A stretch of DNA of 64,000 bases from Leisingera coralii (GTDB lineage: Bacteria; Pseudomonadota; Alphaproteobacteria; Rhodobacterales; Rhodobacteraceae): assembly GCF_049056525.1 (NCBI RefSeq), contig NZ_JBHUPT010000002.1:124001-188000 (forward strand). Reading direction: 5' to 3'. The notes under the pieces were generated by a model. It made no database searches. It worked only from the letters and a program-made list of their open reading frames with translations, and was not told the DNA's origin. This document shows, in pieces, positions 32,930 to 40,513 of the stretch. Positions within the stretch are counted from its first letter, which is position 1. The number at the start of each line of letters is the position of its first letter. Both the position numbers and the translations under genes were made by a program.

Positions 32930-33560
32930 CGAGATCCAATGGTCACTCGACATGACCGATAGCGACTATGTTGAAGCCACGGAAAAATACTTCCAACGAA
33001 ACTTCATCGACCTTCACACAGCGTGCTGCCTGGTAGCAAAGGTGAATCCGGCACTTAAGGAGGAGCCCGTTGGTAAGGGGTATATGCAGTGGGATACTCA
33101 GCCTGAGCCAGAGGTTTACGACTACACTAGGCGCCCGTTTCTTGTAGCATTGAGGGCGTTGAGGGGAGAAATCCCGGAACATCCGCTCCACCCAGCGCAG
33201 CCTTTACCATTAGAGGTGAAGGATGCTCGTGATATTATGATGAGTACGCGGACCTTCGTGACGTGGGCATTGAAGAAGTGGCCCGATACCACAGGATACT
33301 TGCAGAAAGCCGAAGACTACTACGCGAAGAAAAAAGCTAAGTCTTCGACGGGGTTCCTTAGTACCAAGAAGTCACCAGCAGAAATGAAGTGGGCCGCGAT
33401 CAAAGCAGAGTTTGAGAAACTGTTGGCAGATTGCGGCCCAGCGGCTGCAAAGATGAGCACCCGTGAGTTGGCAGACGACTTAGCGAAACGATTAGTCGGT
33501 AAGCAACACGCTGCTAAAGCTGAAACGCTTCGAAAGCGAATCGCTAAATGGCGTGGTTAG
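32922..33560 (+). CDS. Hypothetical island protein with C-terminal HTH-like region
   Basis: A 212-residue protein overlapping the integrase end by eight bases. Nothing in the first 140 residues is recognised. The end (STRELADDLAKRLVGKQHAAKAETLRKRIAKWRG, in pieces: STRELADDLAKRLV and AETLRKRIAKWRG) looks like a small winged or HTH-type tail of phage and plasmid proteins. Lysine- and AT-richness sets it apart from the chromosome genes. It may assist the integrase, but no family supports that. Confidence 0.5.
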   Translation: MNSEIQWSLDMTDSDYVEATEKYFQRNFIDLHTACCLVAKVNPALKEEPVGKGYMQWDTQPEPEVYDYTRRPFLVALRALRGEIPEHPLHPAQPLPLEVKDARDIMMSTRTFVTWALKKWPDTTGYLQKAEDYYAKKKAKSSTGFLSTKKSPAEMKWAAIKAEFEKLLADCGPAAAKMSTRELADDLAKRLVGKQHAAKAETLRKRIAKWRG

Positions 33561-33715
33561 CTTGGGTCTTTGGGGCATCAAACGTCGCTAATAAATACCC
33601 AGCCAGACGTTCTTAAAATATTGTAAAATAATGTTTTTTATCTTGGTGGGTTTGTTTACAGCACCAAAATACCCACAAAAAATTGGGGCATCGAGTTTTC
33701 AAGGAGGATAGTTCG
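33561..33715. other. AT-rich intergenic region with repeats in the island
   Basis: This is the most AT-rich stretch of the window (TTCTTAAAATATTGTAAAAT near 33611-33630). It carries direct repeats TTGGGGCATC at 33570-33579 and 33683-33692, and nested inverted repeats GTGGGT/ACCCAC (33646-33651 and 33671-33676) and TTGGTG/CACCAA. It ends in AAGGAGGA, the ribosome site of the next frame. It may hold a promoter and operator for excision control. Confidence 0.5.
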
Positions 33716-34134
33716 ATGCTCAAGAAAGACAAACCGCAGACCAGCGCACTGAAATCACCCTCTCACTATGATCACGGAACAGCACTGAACGAAAACGCAC
33801 CTGCGTCGGAGCGCAAACTCGTGACTGTCAAGCAGATGCTGACGTTGAAAAAATATGGGTGGGCAACCGAGAGTTTTCTGCGCCACGCGATCTTTCAAGC
33901 GGAGGACCGTCTCGGTACGGGTGGCGCAGTTGTCCCTGGCAACGGGCTTGCACCCGCCATATTGCGCATATGGGCGCACGCGTCATTGCCCGATCAAGTA
34001 TCGGTAAGTCTCGCAAGGACATTTACGCTCACGCGCTGCGCAGTGTCACTGAACTGATTTCCGACATTAGAGAAGCGGTATCGACAAGGAGCGATTTGAT
34101 CTCCCGCAACGCCTACCGTCAGACGACGATTTGA
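33716..34134 (+). pseudogene. Excisionase-like HTH protein, apparently frameshifted
   Basis: AAGGAGGA at 33701-33708 precedes the ATG at 33716. The N-terminal 75 residues contain TLKKYGWATESFLRHAIFQAE and PGNGLAPAILRI, resembling small phage or integrase-linked DNA-binding proteins where the PGNGL-AILRIG-RVI block is one unit. Here the frame leaves that block after ILRI (near 33970), and GARVIARSSIGKSRKDIY continues in another frame to the stop at 34134. A two-base gain or one-base loss would join them. It may be a dead excisionase; an intact short protein in the first frame (to 34057) is the alternative. Confidence 0.4.
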
Positions 34135-34870
34135 GAAGAATGGGTGAGTTGCTTATGGAGCAGGCGCGCATTCGGAAGTTCGAGCGGCTGGAACGTTTGT
34201 TTCTTCGAAGTGTCGCGCCGAAGTACAAGCGTTTTCGGGCGGACCGGGCGAAGGCCTCGCGTTGGTACAGTTCAACGCCCACAAAGCCTTCTGACATTTT
34301 CTGGCAAGAGCTTGATCTTGTTGTGCTTGCGTCGTTGCAAGTCGCAAACGAATTGCTTGAGTACTACCGGACACGTGCCAAAGGCGATCTACCGGAGGCC
34401 GGACAGTTGGGAACGCTGCGTAATCTGCATAGGGCGCAAGTACTGGTTGATGAGGCTACAGATTTCTCGCGTGTGCAGATCGCAAGCATGCGTGAGATTG
34501 CCCATCCAATTGCAGGTTCCTTCTTCCTCTGTGGCGATATGAATCAACGGCTGACATATTGGGGATTGAAGTCAAATGAAGCACTGGATTGGGTGGCGAG
34601 CGGTATTGATCGTAAGTCGATCACCGTGTCGTATAGACAAAGCCAACGCCTAGTTGATCTAGCAAAAGATGTAGCGTCTCTAGGTGGATCTCAAACAGAA
34701 GACATCATTCTGCCGGACCGCTTAGACACCGAGGGTTTGGCACCCGTTTGGCAGGACGGTCTCAGCGATCATGCTCAAGTCTCGGACTGGCTGACGAGCC
34801 GCATCAACGAAATTGACCGAATGCTGAATCGGACCACCACAATTGCAGTGCTCGTGAACGAAGAGGCGGA
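34131..34870 (+). pseudogene. UvrD/Rep-type helicase fragment
   Basis: The translation carries superfamily 1 helicase motifs in order: VLVDEATDFS (motif II, near 34445), FLCGDMNQRL (motif III, near 34527) and SYRQSQRLV (motif IV, near 34630). The Walker A motif that should precede them is not visible in any frame upstream, and the C-terminal motifs V-VI are cut off at about 34865, where the sequence becomes an antisense transporter. Both ends are missing, so it is a remnant. Such helicases are common in phage-defence and DNA-transfer genes, but which one this was cannot be said. Confidence 0.6.
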
Positions 34871-35243
34871 TGTAGAAGGTGATGGCTGCTGTTTCCGCCA
34901 GGCCGATGGCGGCCAGTGCCATGTAATAAACCAGATAGGAGCTGAACCCGGCCGCTGCCCGCAACAGCTGCAGCGGGATGGAGCCCAGCTTCAGCGGCCA
35001 CAGCGTGCCTTCGTACCAGGCGATGGCGGCCACGATCGGCAGGGCGAAGAGGCCGCGCCAGAACACGATCTGATGAACGGCAAAGCCGCCGCTGAGGCTC
35101 TTGATGATCACGTCCTGGATCGGGAACAGGGTGGTGGCCAGAAGCAGGAAGAGAATACCCGCGAGGGGCCGCGAATCGGGCGCCTCCAGTGCCTGGCTTA
35201 CCTTTGGGGCAAACCCCGGTGCGTCTGTGTTTGTTACAGCCAT
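34865..35243 (-). pseudogene. Truncated DMT (EamA) transporter
   Basis: Translation from the ATG at 35243 (GGAGACGC before it) gives 125 residues with five EamA helices: AGILFLLLATTLFPIQD, VFWRGLFALPIVAAIAWYE, LYYMALAAIGL-like segments (YLVYYMALAAIGLAETAA). Normal EamA proteins run to about 300 residues. Here the match ends at ITFYI (near 34869), and the frame then reads through the helicase fragment in antisense. The 3' half of the gene has been lost, evidently by a deletion that joined the island to it. Confidence 0.7.
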
Positions 35244-35279
35244 GCGCGTCTCCTGTGTTGGGGGAGCAAGCTGCCGCAA

Positions 35280-35431
35280 CGGGCCTGCGCATCTGGCGGA
35301 ACTGCGACAAGGGCGTCGCTGGCAAGCGCATGGGTTAGGAAATTCAACTCATTAGGAGCTGCAAGCAGGGTTTACAGGCTCATTGTTTGGGGGTCTGACT
35401 AGGTGGAAGGCCATACCAAAAGGATTTTCAA
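35280..35431. other. Short divergent region with no gene
   Basis: About 150 bases separate the truncated transporter from the FAH gene. It seems to be ordinary chromosome again by base composition, so the island's right edge lies near 34865 rather than here. Confidence 0.4.
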
Positions 35432-36130
35432 ATGGGTGAGGTTCTGTTTGCACTGCCGGAGGCGCCGGTGATTCCTGTCGCCGGGGAGGCCGCGGGCTAT
35501 CCGGCTGGGCGGGTGTTTTGCGTCGGGCGCAATTATGCGGCCCATGCCGCTGAAATGGGCAACGAAGTGGACCGGGAGGCGCCCTTCTACTTCACCAAGG
35601 CGGCGGCCAATGCGGTGCTGTCAGGTGCGGAGGTGCCCTACCCGCCGGGCACGGAGAACTTCCATTATGAAATGGAGCTGGCCGTGGCCATCGGGGCACC
35701 GGTGTTCCGGGCGGCGCCGGAGGACGCCCGGGATGCGGTCTTTGGCTATGGCTGTGCGCTGGACATGACCCGGCGTGATCTGCAGATCCGCGAGCGGCAG
35801 AAGCAGCGGCCGTGGGATCTGGGCAAGGACCTGGAGAACGGCACGGTCCTGGCACCGCTGACCCGGGCGGCGGACTGGGGCGGCCCGGCAAAGCAGCGGA
35901 TCTGGCTGGAAGTGAACGGGGAGACCCGGCAGGACGCCACGCTGGATGAGATGATCTGGTCCGTGGAGGAGATCATCTGCCATCTGTCAGGGTTCTACCA
36001 CTTGCGGCCCGGGGATCTGATTCTGACCGGCACGCCTGCCGGGGTCGGCCCGGTGCAGAGCGGCGACCGGATGCGCGGCGGGATTAACGGGCTGGTGCCG
36101 GTGGAGCTGGCCCTGACTGCAGCGGAATGA
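35432..36130 (+). CDS. Fumarylacetoacetate hydrolase-family protein (FAHD1-like)
   Basis: A 232-residue FAH-fold protein. CVGRNYAAHAAEMG, FHYEMELAVAIG (metal-binding glutamates) and CALDMTRRDLQ match the short FAHD1-type branch, which acts on acylpyruvates or tautomerises oxaloacetate; a metal-dependent C-C lyase role in ring-cleavage pathways is the alternative. It lies between the decayed island and the TRAP operon. The next palindrome, 200 bases on, belongs to the TRAP promoter region. Confidence 0.82.
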   Translation: MGEVLFALPEAPVIPVAGEAAGYPAGRVFCVGRNYAAHAAEMGNEVDREAPFYFTKAAANAVLSGAEVPYPPGTENFHYEMELAVAIGAPVFRAAPEDARDAVFGYGCALDMTRRDLQIRERQKQRPWDLGKDLENGTVLAPLTRAADWGGPAKQRIWLEVNGETRQDATLDEMIWSVEEIICHLSGFYHLRPGDLILTGTPAGVGPVQSGDRMRGGINGLVPVELALTAAE

Positions 36131-36452
36131 CGCAAGGCTGGGGAGCGAACGAATATTGTTGCTTTGCGGCGGTTTCAATATGTATCAATTTGAATGTGAT
36201 TGCGGAGGCTTCGTAACATATCAAGCGGAGAATCTGCCTGAGGTAAAAGCCGGCAGGCGGATTTCATGAGTAAAAAATGCATAATCTGCTGTTGATGGTT
36301 ACAAACGCACCTAATAGCAGGGAGGCAGCCGGTTCGATAAACGAACCTTTTGCAGGGCTCTGACGGCAGAAACGGAAAGATAATCGCTGGATTCCGCAGC
36401 AAAGTTGCGAAGGCGGGTATCCGGCAAGGGATGAGGTCAAAGGGAGGACGAT
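36131..36452. other. Intergenic region with terminator-like stem and dyad
   Basis: No gene is seen in these 322 bases. AATCTGCCTG (36231-36240) pairs with CAGGCGGATT (36254-36263), a possible FAH terminator. GGTTCG-ATAAA-CGAACC at 36331-36347 is a perfect inverted repeat upstream of the TRAP operon. Confidence 0.55.
36331..36347 (+). promoter_or_regulatory. Candidate operator upstream of TRAP operon
   Basis: GGTTCG and CGAACC flank ATAAA, forming a 17-bp dyad about 106 bases before the DctP start. It is similar in type to IclR-family operators; the repressor is not in the window. Confidence 0.45.
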
Positions 36453-37496
36453 ATGACCACTCGGAGAAAGCTACTGGGCGCCGTTGGCGCGGCGGCTGTT
36501 GCAGCATTCTGCGCGGCACCGGCATTTGCGCAGGAGGTGACGCTGAAATTGCACCAGTTCCTGCCGGCGCAGGCCAATGTGCCGAAACTGATCCTGGATG
36601 TCTGGGCGGACAACGTCGAGGAATCCTCGGGCGGGCGCATCAAGATCGACCGTTTCCCGTCGATGCAGCTGGGCGGCAAGCCGCCGGAGCTGATGGACCA
36701 GGCCATTGACGGCGTCGCTGACATCGTCTGGACCGTGGTGGGCTATACCCCGGGCCGCTACCCCTCGACCGAGGTGTTTGAGCTGCCGTTCATGATGACC
36801 AACGCACGCGCCGTGTCGCATGCGTATTGGGAAATGTTCGACAAGCACATGAAGGACACCGAATTCAAGGATGTGAAGATCCTGGGCACCTGGGTGCATG
36901 GGCCGGGCATGATCCACACCGCCGATCCGGTGGAGACTCCGGAAGACCTGGAAGGCATGAAGATCCGCGGCGGCGGCCGTTCGGTCAACGCGCTGCTGAC
37001 CGAACTGGGCGCGACCCCGGTGGGCATGCCGGTTCCGGCGATCCCGGAAGGCCTGTCCAAGGGCGTGATCGACGGCACCACCATTCCGTGGGAAGTGACC
37101 GCGGCGCTGAAGGTTCCGGAGCTGGTGGAGAACCACACCGAGTTCACCGGCAAGGCACTCTATACCCTCACCTTCGTTCTGGCGATGAACAAGGAGAAGT
37201 ACGAGAGCCTGCCGGATGACCTGAAGAAGGCCATCGACGACAACTCCGGCCTGGAGTTCTCGGTCTTTGCCGGCGGCACCCAGGCGGATTCGGACGGCCC
37301 CTCGCGCGAGATGGCGCTGGACCTGGGCAACAACGTCATCACCCTTGATGAAGGCCAGACCGCCATCTGGCGCGAGCGTGCGCAGCCGATCTATGACCAG
37401 TGGATCGCTGACATGAAGGAAAAGGGCATCGACGGTGCCGCGCTGATCGAGGAAGCCAGCGCGCTGATCGAGAAATACACGCCGCAGTACCAGTAA
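36453..37496 (+). CDS. TRAP transporter substrate-binding protein (DctP family)
   Basis: A 347-residue periplasmic protein with a signal peptide (TTRRKLLGAVGAAAVAAF then AAPAFAQE) and family segments KLHQFLPAQANVPK, GGKPPELMDQAIDG and KIRGGGRSVNALLTELGATPVGMP (in pieces). GGGAGGAC precedes the ATG. It starts a dctPQM-type operon. The substrate, probably a carboxylate, is unknown; it may be a product handled by the FAH enzyme upstream. Confidence 0.9.
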   Translation: MTTRRKLLGAVGAAAVAAFCAAPAFAQEVTLKLHQFLPAQANVPKLILDVWADNVEESSGGRIKIDRFPSMQLGGKPPELMDQAIDGVADIVWTVVGYTPGRYPSTEVFELPFMMTNARAVSHAYWEMFDKHMKDTEFKDVKILGTWVHGPGMIHTADPVETPEDLEGMKIRGGGRSVNALLTELGATPVGMPVPAIPEGLSKGVIDGTTIPWEVTAALKVPELVENHTEFTGKALYTLTFVLAMNKEKYESLPDDLKKAIDDNSGLEFSVFAGGTQADSDGPSREMALDLGNNVITLDEGQTAIWRERAQPIYDQWIADMKEKGIDGAALIEEASALIEKYTPQYQ

Positions 37497-37577
37497 GGCG
37501 TTTGAATTGATAAAGGTAAGGGGCCGCGCGGCATTGGCACTGCGGCCCTTTGCATACCGGAACAAGGCAACTGAACC

Positions 37578-38159
37578 ATGCACAAGCTCATGATGCGGCT
37601 GGCCAAATCAATGGCCTACCTGGGCGGTGCGGTCCTCACACTTCTGATCATTTTGACATGTGTTTCTATCGCTGGGCGCTTGCTCAACGGTTTCTTCCAT
37701 GGCGATTTGATGGAGCGGATTGCACCAGGGTTTTCGAAATGGATGACGAGCTGGGTCGGGCCGGTGAACGGCGACTTTGAACTGGTCGAGGCCGGTGTGG
37801 CCTTTGCCATCTTCGCCTTCCTGCCATTGTGCCAGATCACGGCGGGCCATGCCTCGGTCGATGTGGTGGCCAATGCGTTTCCGCGCGGCGTGAAACGGTT
37901 TCTGCGGATGGTGACCGAAGTGGTCTTTGCTGCGGTGCTGGTGCTGATCGCTTGGCGGCTGGGAGCAGGGCTTGCAGGCAAGTATGCCAATGGCGAGACC
38001 TCCTTCCTGCTCGAGTTTCCGATCTGGTGGGCCTACGCCATCAGCCTGGTGGCAGCGGTCGTGGCCGCCACTGTGGGTATTTACATGGGTGCAATCCGCA
38101 CCATCGAATTCTTTACCGGCCGGATCCTGATCTGGGACGGCGTGGAGGGTGAACAGTGA
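37578..38159 (+). CDS. TRAP transporter small permease (DctQ)
   Basis: A 193-residue four-helix membrane protein. EAGVAFAIFAFLPLCQITAGHASVDVV and FPIWWAYAISLVAAVVAA (parts) match the DctQ core. It lies 81 bases after the binding protein. Its stop overlaps the large permease start. Confidence 0.88.
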   Translation: MHKLMMRLAKSMAYLGGAVLTLLIILTCVSIAGRLLNGFFHGDLMERIAPGFSKWMTSWVGPVNGDFELVEAGVAFAIFAFLPLCQITAGHASVDVVANAFPRGVKRFLRMVTEVVFAAVLVLIAWRLGAGLAGKYANGETSFLLEFPIWWAYAISLVAAVVAATVGIYMGAIRTIEFFTGRILIWDGVEGEQ

Positions 38160-39661
38160 CGGCTCTTGAAATTGGCATCGCCTCCTTCCCGGTTCTGATG
38201 CTGCTGATCTTTCTGCGGGTTCCGATTGGGCTTTCGATGTTTCTGGTCGGCCTTGGCGGGCTGATCTGGGTGACAGATGGCACGCAGGTCGCGTTCGGGC
38301 GGCTGAAAAGCGAAACATATACCACCTTTTCCTCCTATTCGCTGACCATTGTGCCGATGTTCCTGCTGATGGGCCATTTTGCGACGCTGGGCGGCATGTC
38401 CACAGCGCTGTTCAAGGCGGCCGAAGGGTTCCTGGGCCACCGCAAGGGCGGCGTTGCCATGGCAGCGATTGGCGCCTGTGCCGGCTTTGGCGCGATCTGC
38501 GGCTCGTCGCTGGCGACCGCGGCCACCATGGGCCGGGTCGCGCTGCCGGAGCTGAAGCAATACGGCTATGCCGGCGGGTTTTCGACCGCGACGCTGGCGG
38601 CGGGCGGCACGCTGGGCATCCTGATCCCGCCCTCGGTCGTGCTGGTGATCTATGCGATCCTGACCGAACAGAATATCGCCAAGCTGTTCCTGTCGGCCTT
38701 CATTCCCGGCCTGCTGGCGGCGCTGGGCTATGTGATCGCGATCTCCATCTATGTGCGGCTGTTTCCGGAAAGCGCGGGCACCCGTCCGCCGGTTCCGATG
38801 CGCGACCGCTTTGCCGCGCTGTTCCATGTCTGGCCGGTGCTGCTGGTGTTCGGCTTGGTTGTCGGCGGTATCTACCTGGGCTGGTTCACCCCGACCGAAG
38901 GCGCGGCCGTGGGGGCCTTTGGCACCGGCTTCATTGCCTGGACCAATGGCGGGCTGAACCGCGAGACGCTGGCGGACAGTTTTCTGGTGACGGCGCGGTC
39001 TACCGCGATGATCTTCTTCATCGTGCTGGGCGCTGGCTTCTACAACGGCTTCCTGGCGCTGACCAAGGTGCCGCAGGAACTGGCCGATTTCGTCGTGAGC
39101 CAGGGCCTGAGCCCCTGGATGGTGCTGGCGCTGATCCTTGCGTTCTATCTGGTGTTCGGCTGCCTGATGGACTCGCTCTCGATGATCCTGCTGACCATCC
39201 CGATCTTCTTCCCGGTGATCTCTGCCATGGACTTTGGTCTGCTGTCCTTGCCTGCGATGCAGGCGGACGCGGCGATGGAGGTGCTGAAGGCAGGCGTGCC
39301 AGAGGGGATGGGAGCAGAAATGCTAGCCTCGATACAGGATGCCATTGCCACAGGTGCTGAACTGACCCGTGAGCAGATGAAGGAACTGGGCATCCGCGTC
39401 ACCGAAGGCCGTGTGAACCGGATCGAGGCGGAATATGTCGCCATCTGGTTCGGCGTGCTGGTGCTGATCGTGGTGGAAGTTGGCCTGATCACCCCGCCGG
39501 TGGGCATGAACCTGTTCATCATCAACGCGATGGACCGCAAGACCAAGATGATCGACACCTACAAGGCAGTCATGTTCTTTGTCGCATCCGACCTGATCCG
39601 GGTGGTCATCCTGGTGGCCTTCCCGATCATCACGCTGTTGCCGCTGATGCTGATGCAGTAA
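38156..39661 (+). CDS. TRAP transporter large permease (DctM)
   Basis: A 501-residue membrane protein of about 12-14 helices. Landmarks are LRVPIGLSMFLVG, GFGAICGSSLATAATMGRVALPEL, GGTLGILIPPS and the C-terminal VGLITPPVGMNLFIINA. It begins with GTG at 38156 in a four-base overlap with dctQ (GTGA), so the two permeases are coupled. It moves the substrate with sodium ions. Confidence 0.95.
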   Translation: MTALEIGIASFPVLMLLIFLRVPIGLSMFLVGLGGLIWVTDGTQVAFGRLKSETYTTFSSYSLTIVPMFLLMGHFATLGGMSTALFKAAEGFLGHRKGGVAMAAIGACAGFGAICGSSLATAATMGRVALPELKQYGYAGGFSTATLAAGGTLGILIPPSVVLVIYAILTEQNIAKLFLSAFIPGLLAALGYVIAISIYVRLFPESAGTRPPVPMRDRFAALFHVWPVLLVFGLVVGGIYLGWFTPTEGAAVGAFGTGFIAWTNGGLNRETLADSFLVTARSTAMIFFIVLGAGFYNGFLALTKVPQELADFVVSQGLSPWMVLALILAFYLVFGCLMDSLSMILLTIPIFFPVISAMDFGLLSLPAMQADAAMEVLKAGVPEGMGAEMLASIQDAIATGAELTREQMKELGIRVTEGRVNRIEAEYVAIWFGVLVLIVVEVGLITPPVGMNLFIINAMDRKTKMIDTYKAVMFFVASDLIRVVILVAFPIITLLPLMLMQ

Positions 39662-39668
39662 CGGCCTG

Positions 39669-39695
39669 CCCTCTCCCGCCCCGCGCGGGGGAGGG
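39669..39695 (+). terminator. Terminator-like hairpin after TRAP operon
   Basis: CCCTCTCCCGC and GCGGGGGAGGG pair just after the stop at 39661. There is no T run, so termination strength is uncertain. Confidence 0.5.
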
Positions 39696-39747
39696 CCTGC
39701 CGCTAGCCGGTGCAGGATATGGAAATATTTTGTGACACCGGCCCGGA

Positions 39748-39761
39748 TTGACCTGAATCAC
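39748..39761 (+). promoter_or_regulatory. FNR-like box upstream of cysteine-rich protein
   Basis: TTGACCTGAATCAC matches TTGAT-N4-ATCAA at 8 of 10 fixed positions. It lies 54 bases before the start of the small cysteine-rich gene. Confidence 0.4.
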
Positions 39762-39814
39762 CTTTCGGGGTTCCGCTGGTCCTGTCCGACACCACGCACA
39801 AGGGGAGACCCGCC

Positions 39815-39991
39815 ATGCAAATCAACCGCAGCAAAGCCGCCGCATCCAAGGTCAAGGCGCTGGCCACCGAGGTTTCCGGGCTGCAGGGGCCTTGTGTGGG
39901 CTGCAGAAACTGCGTTGGGCTGTGCGAGGCGCTGATTGACGCGCTTGTGCTGCCGGATCTGATCCTGTCCCGCAAACGCGGCGGTTCGTGA
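39815..39991 (+). CDS. Small cysteine-rich, ferredoxin-like protein
   Basis: A 58-residue protein too short for many gene callers. It has AAGGGGAG six bases before the ATG. After a basic N-terminus (QINRSKAAASKVKALATE) comes GPCVGCRNCVGLCEALIDA, where Cys27, Cys30, Cys33 and Cys37 follow the C-x2-C-x2-C-x3-C order of a [4Fe-4S] site. The end (LPDLILSRKRGGS) is basic. It has only one cluster motif, so it may bind one cluster, act as a regulator or carry electrons. An FNR-like box lies upstream. Whether it is truly expressed is unproven, but the ribosome site and composition support it. Confidence 0.65.
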   Translation: MQINRSKAAASKVKALATEVSGLQGPCVGCRNCVGLCEALIDALVLPDLILSRKRGGS

Positions 39992-40078
39992 CGCAGCGGC
40001 TCTGGCTGCCTTTGCCGTTTGATACCGCAGTCCAGCGCCGGTAGGATGCGCCTGCAGAAATATGCGGGGCGGCAGAAG

Positions 40079-40507
40079 ATGGCAGGGCAAGACACATTCG
40101 TTCATGAAATCCGCGTGGGCTGGGGCGATTGCGACCCGGCGCGGATTGCCTATACCGGGCGGCTGCCTGCCTTTGCCTTGGAAGCGATCGACGCCTGGTG
40201 GGAGCATCACCTGGACGGTGACGGCTGGTATCAGATGGAACTGGACCGCGGCACCGGCACACCGTTTGTGCATATGAGCATCGACTTCCGGTCCCCTGTC
40301 ACGCCCCGCCACCGGCTGATGTGCGAAGTTTGGCCGGCTGCCTTGGGCAGCAAGTCGGTGACTTTCCGGGTCAATGCGCGGCAAAACGGGGAGCTGTGTT
40401 TCGAGGGCAAATTTGTCTGCGTTTTCATTGCACCTGAAACCTTCACCGCCAAACCGGCACCCGAGGACTACCGGGCGGTGATCGAGGCGCAGCTGCGGCC
40501 CGAGTAA
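40079..40507 (+). CDS. Acyl-CoA thioesterase (4-hydroxybenzoyl-CoA type)
   Basis: A 142-residue hot-dog-fold thioesterase. HEIRVGWGDCDPARIAYTGRLPAFALEAIDAWW (in pieces HEIRVGWGDCDPARIAYTG and LPAFALEAIDAWW) contains the catalytic-aspartate segment of the HBT/YbgC branch, in which DxxxxxxY pairs are typical. Substrate is unknown. The ATG at 40079 fits the family start; a TTG at 40019 and an ATG at 40046 lie upstream. The YcaQ gene converges on it. Confidence 0.75.
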   Translation: MAGQDTFVHEIRVGWGDCDPARIAYTGRLPAFALEAIDAWWEHHLDGDGWYQMELDRGTGTPFVHMSIDFRSPVTPRHRLMCEVWPAALGSKSVTFRVNARQNGELCFEGKFVCVFIAPETFTAKPAPEDYRAVIEAQLRPE

Positions 40508-40513
40508 GGCTGA

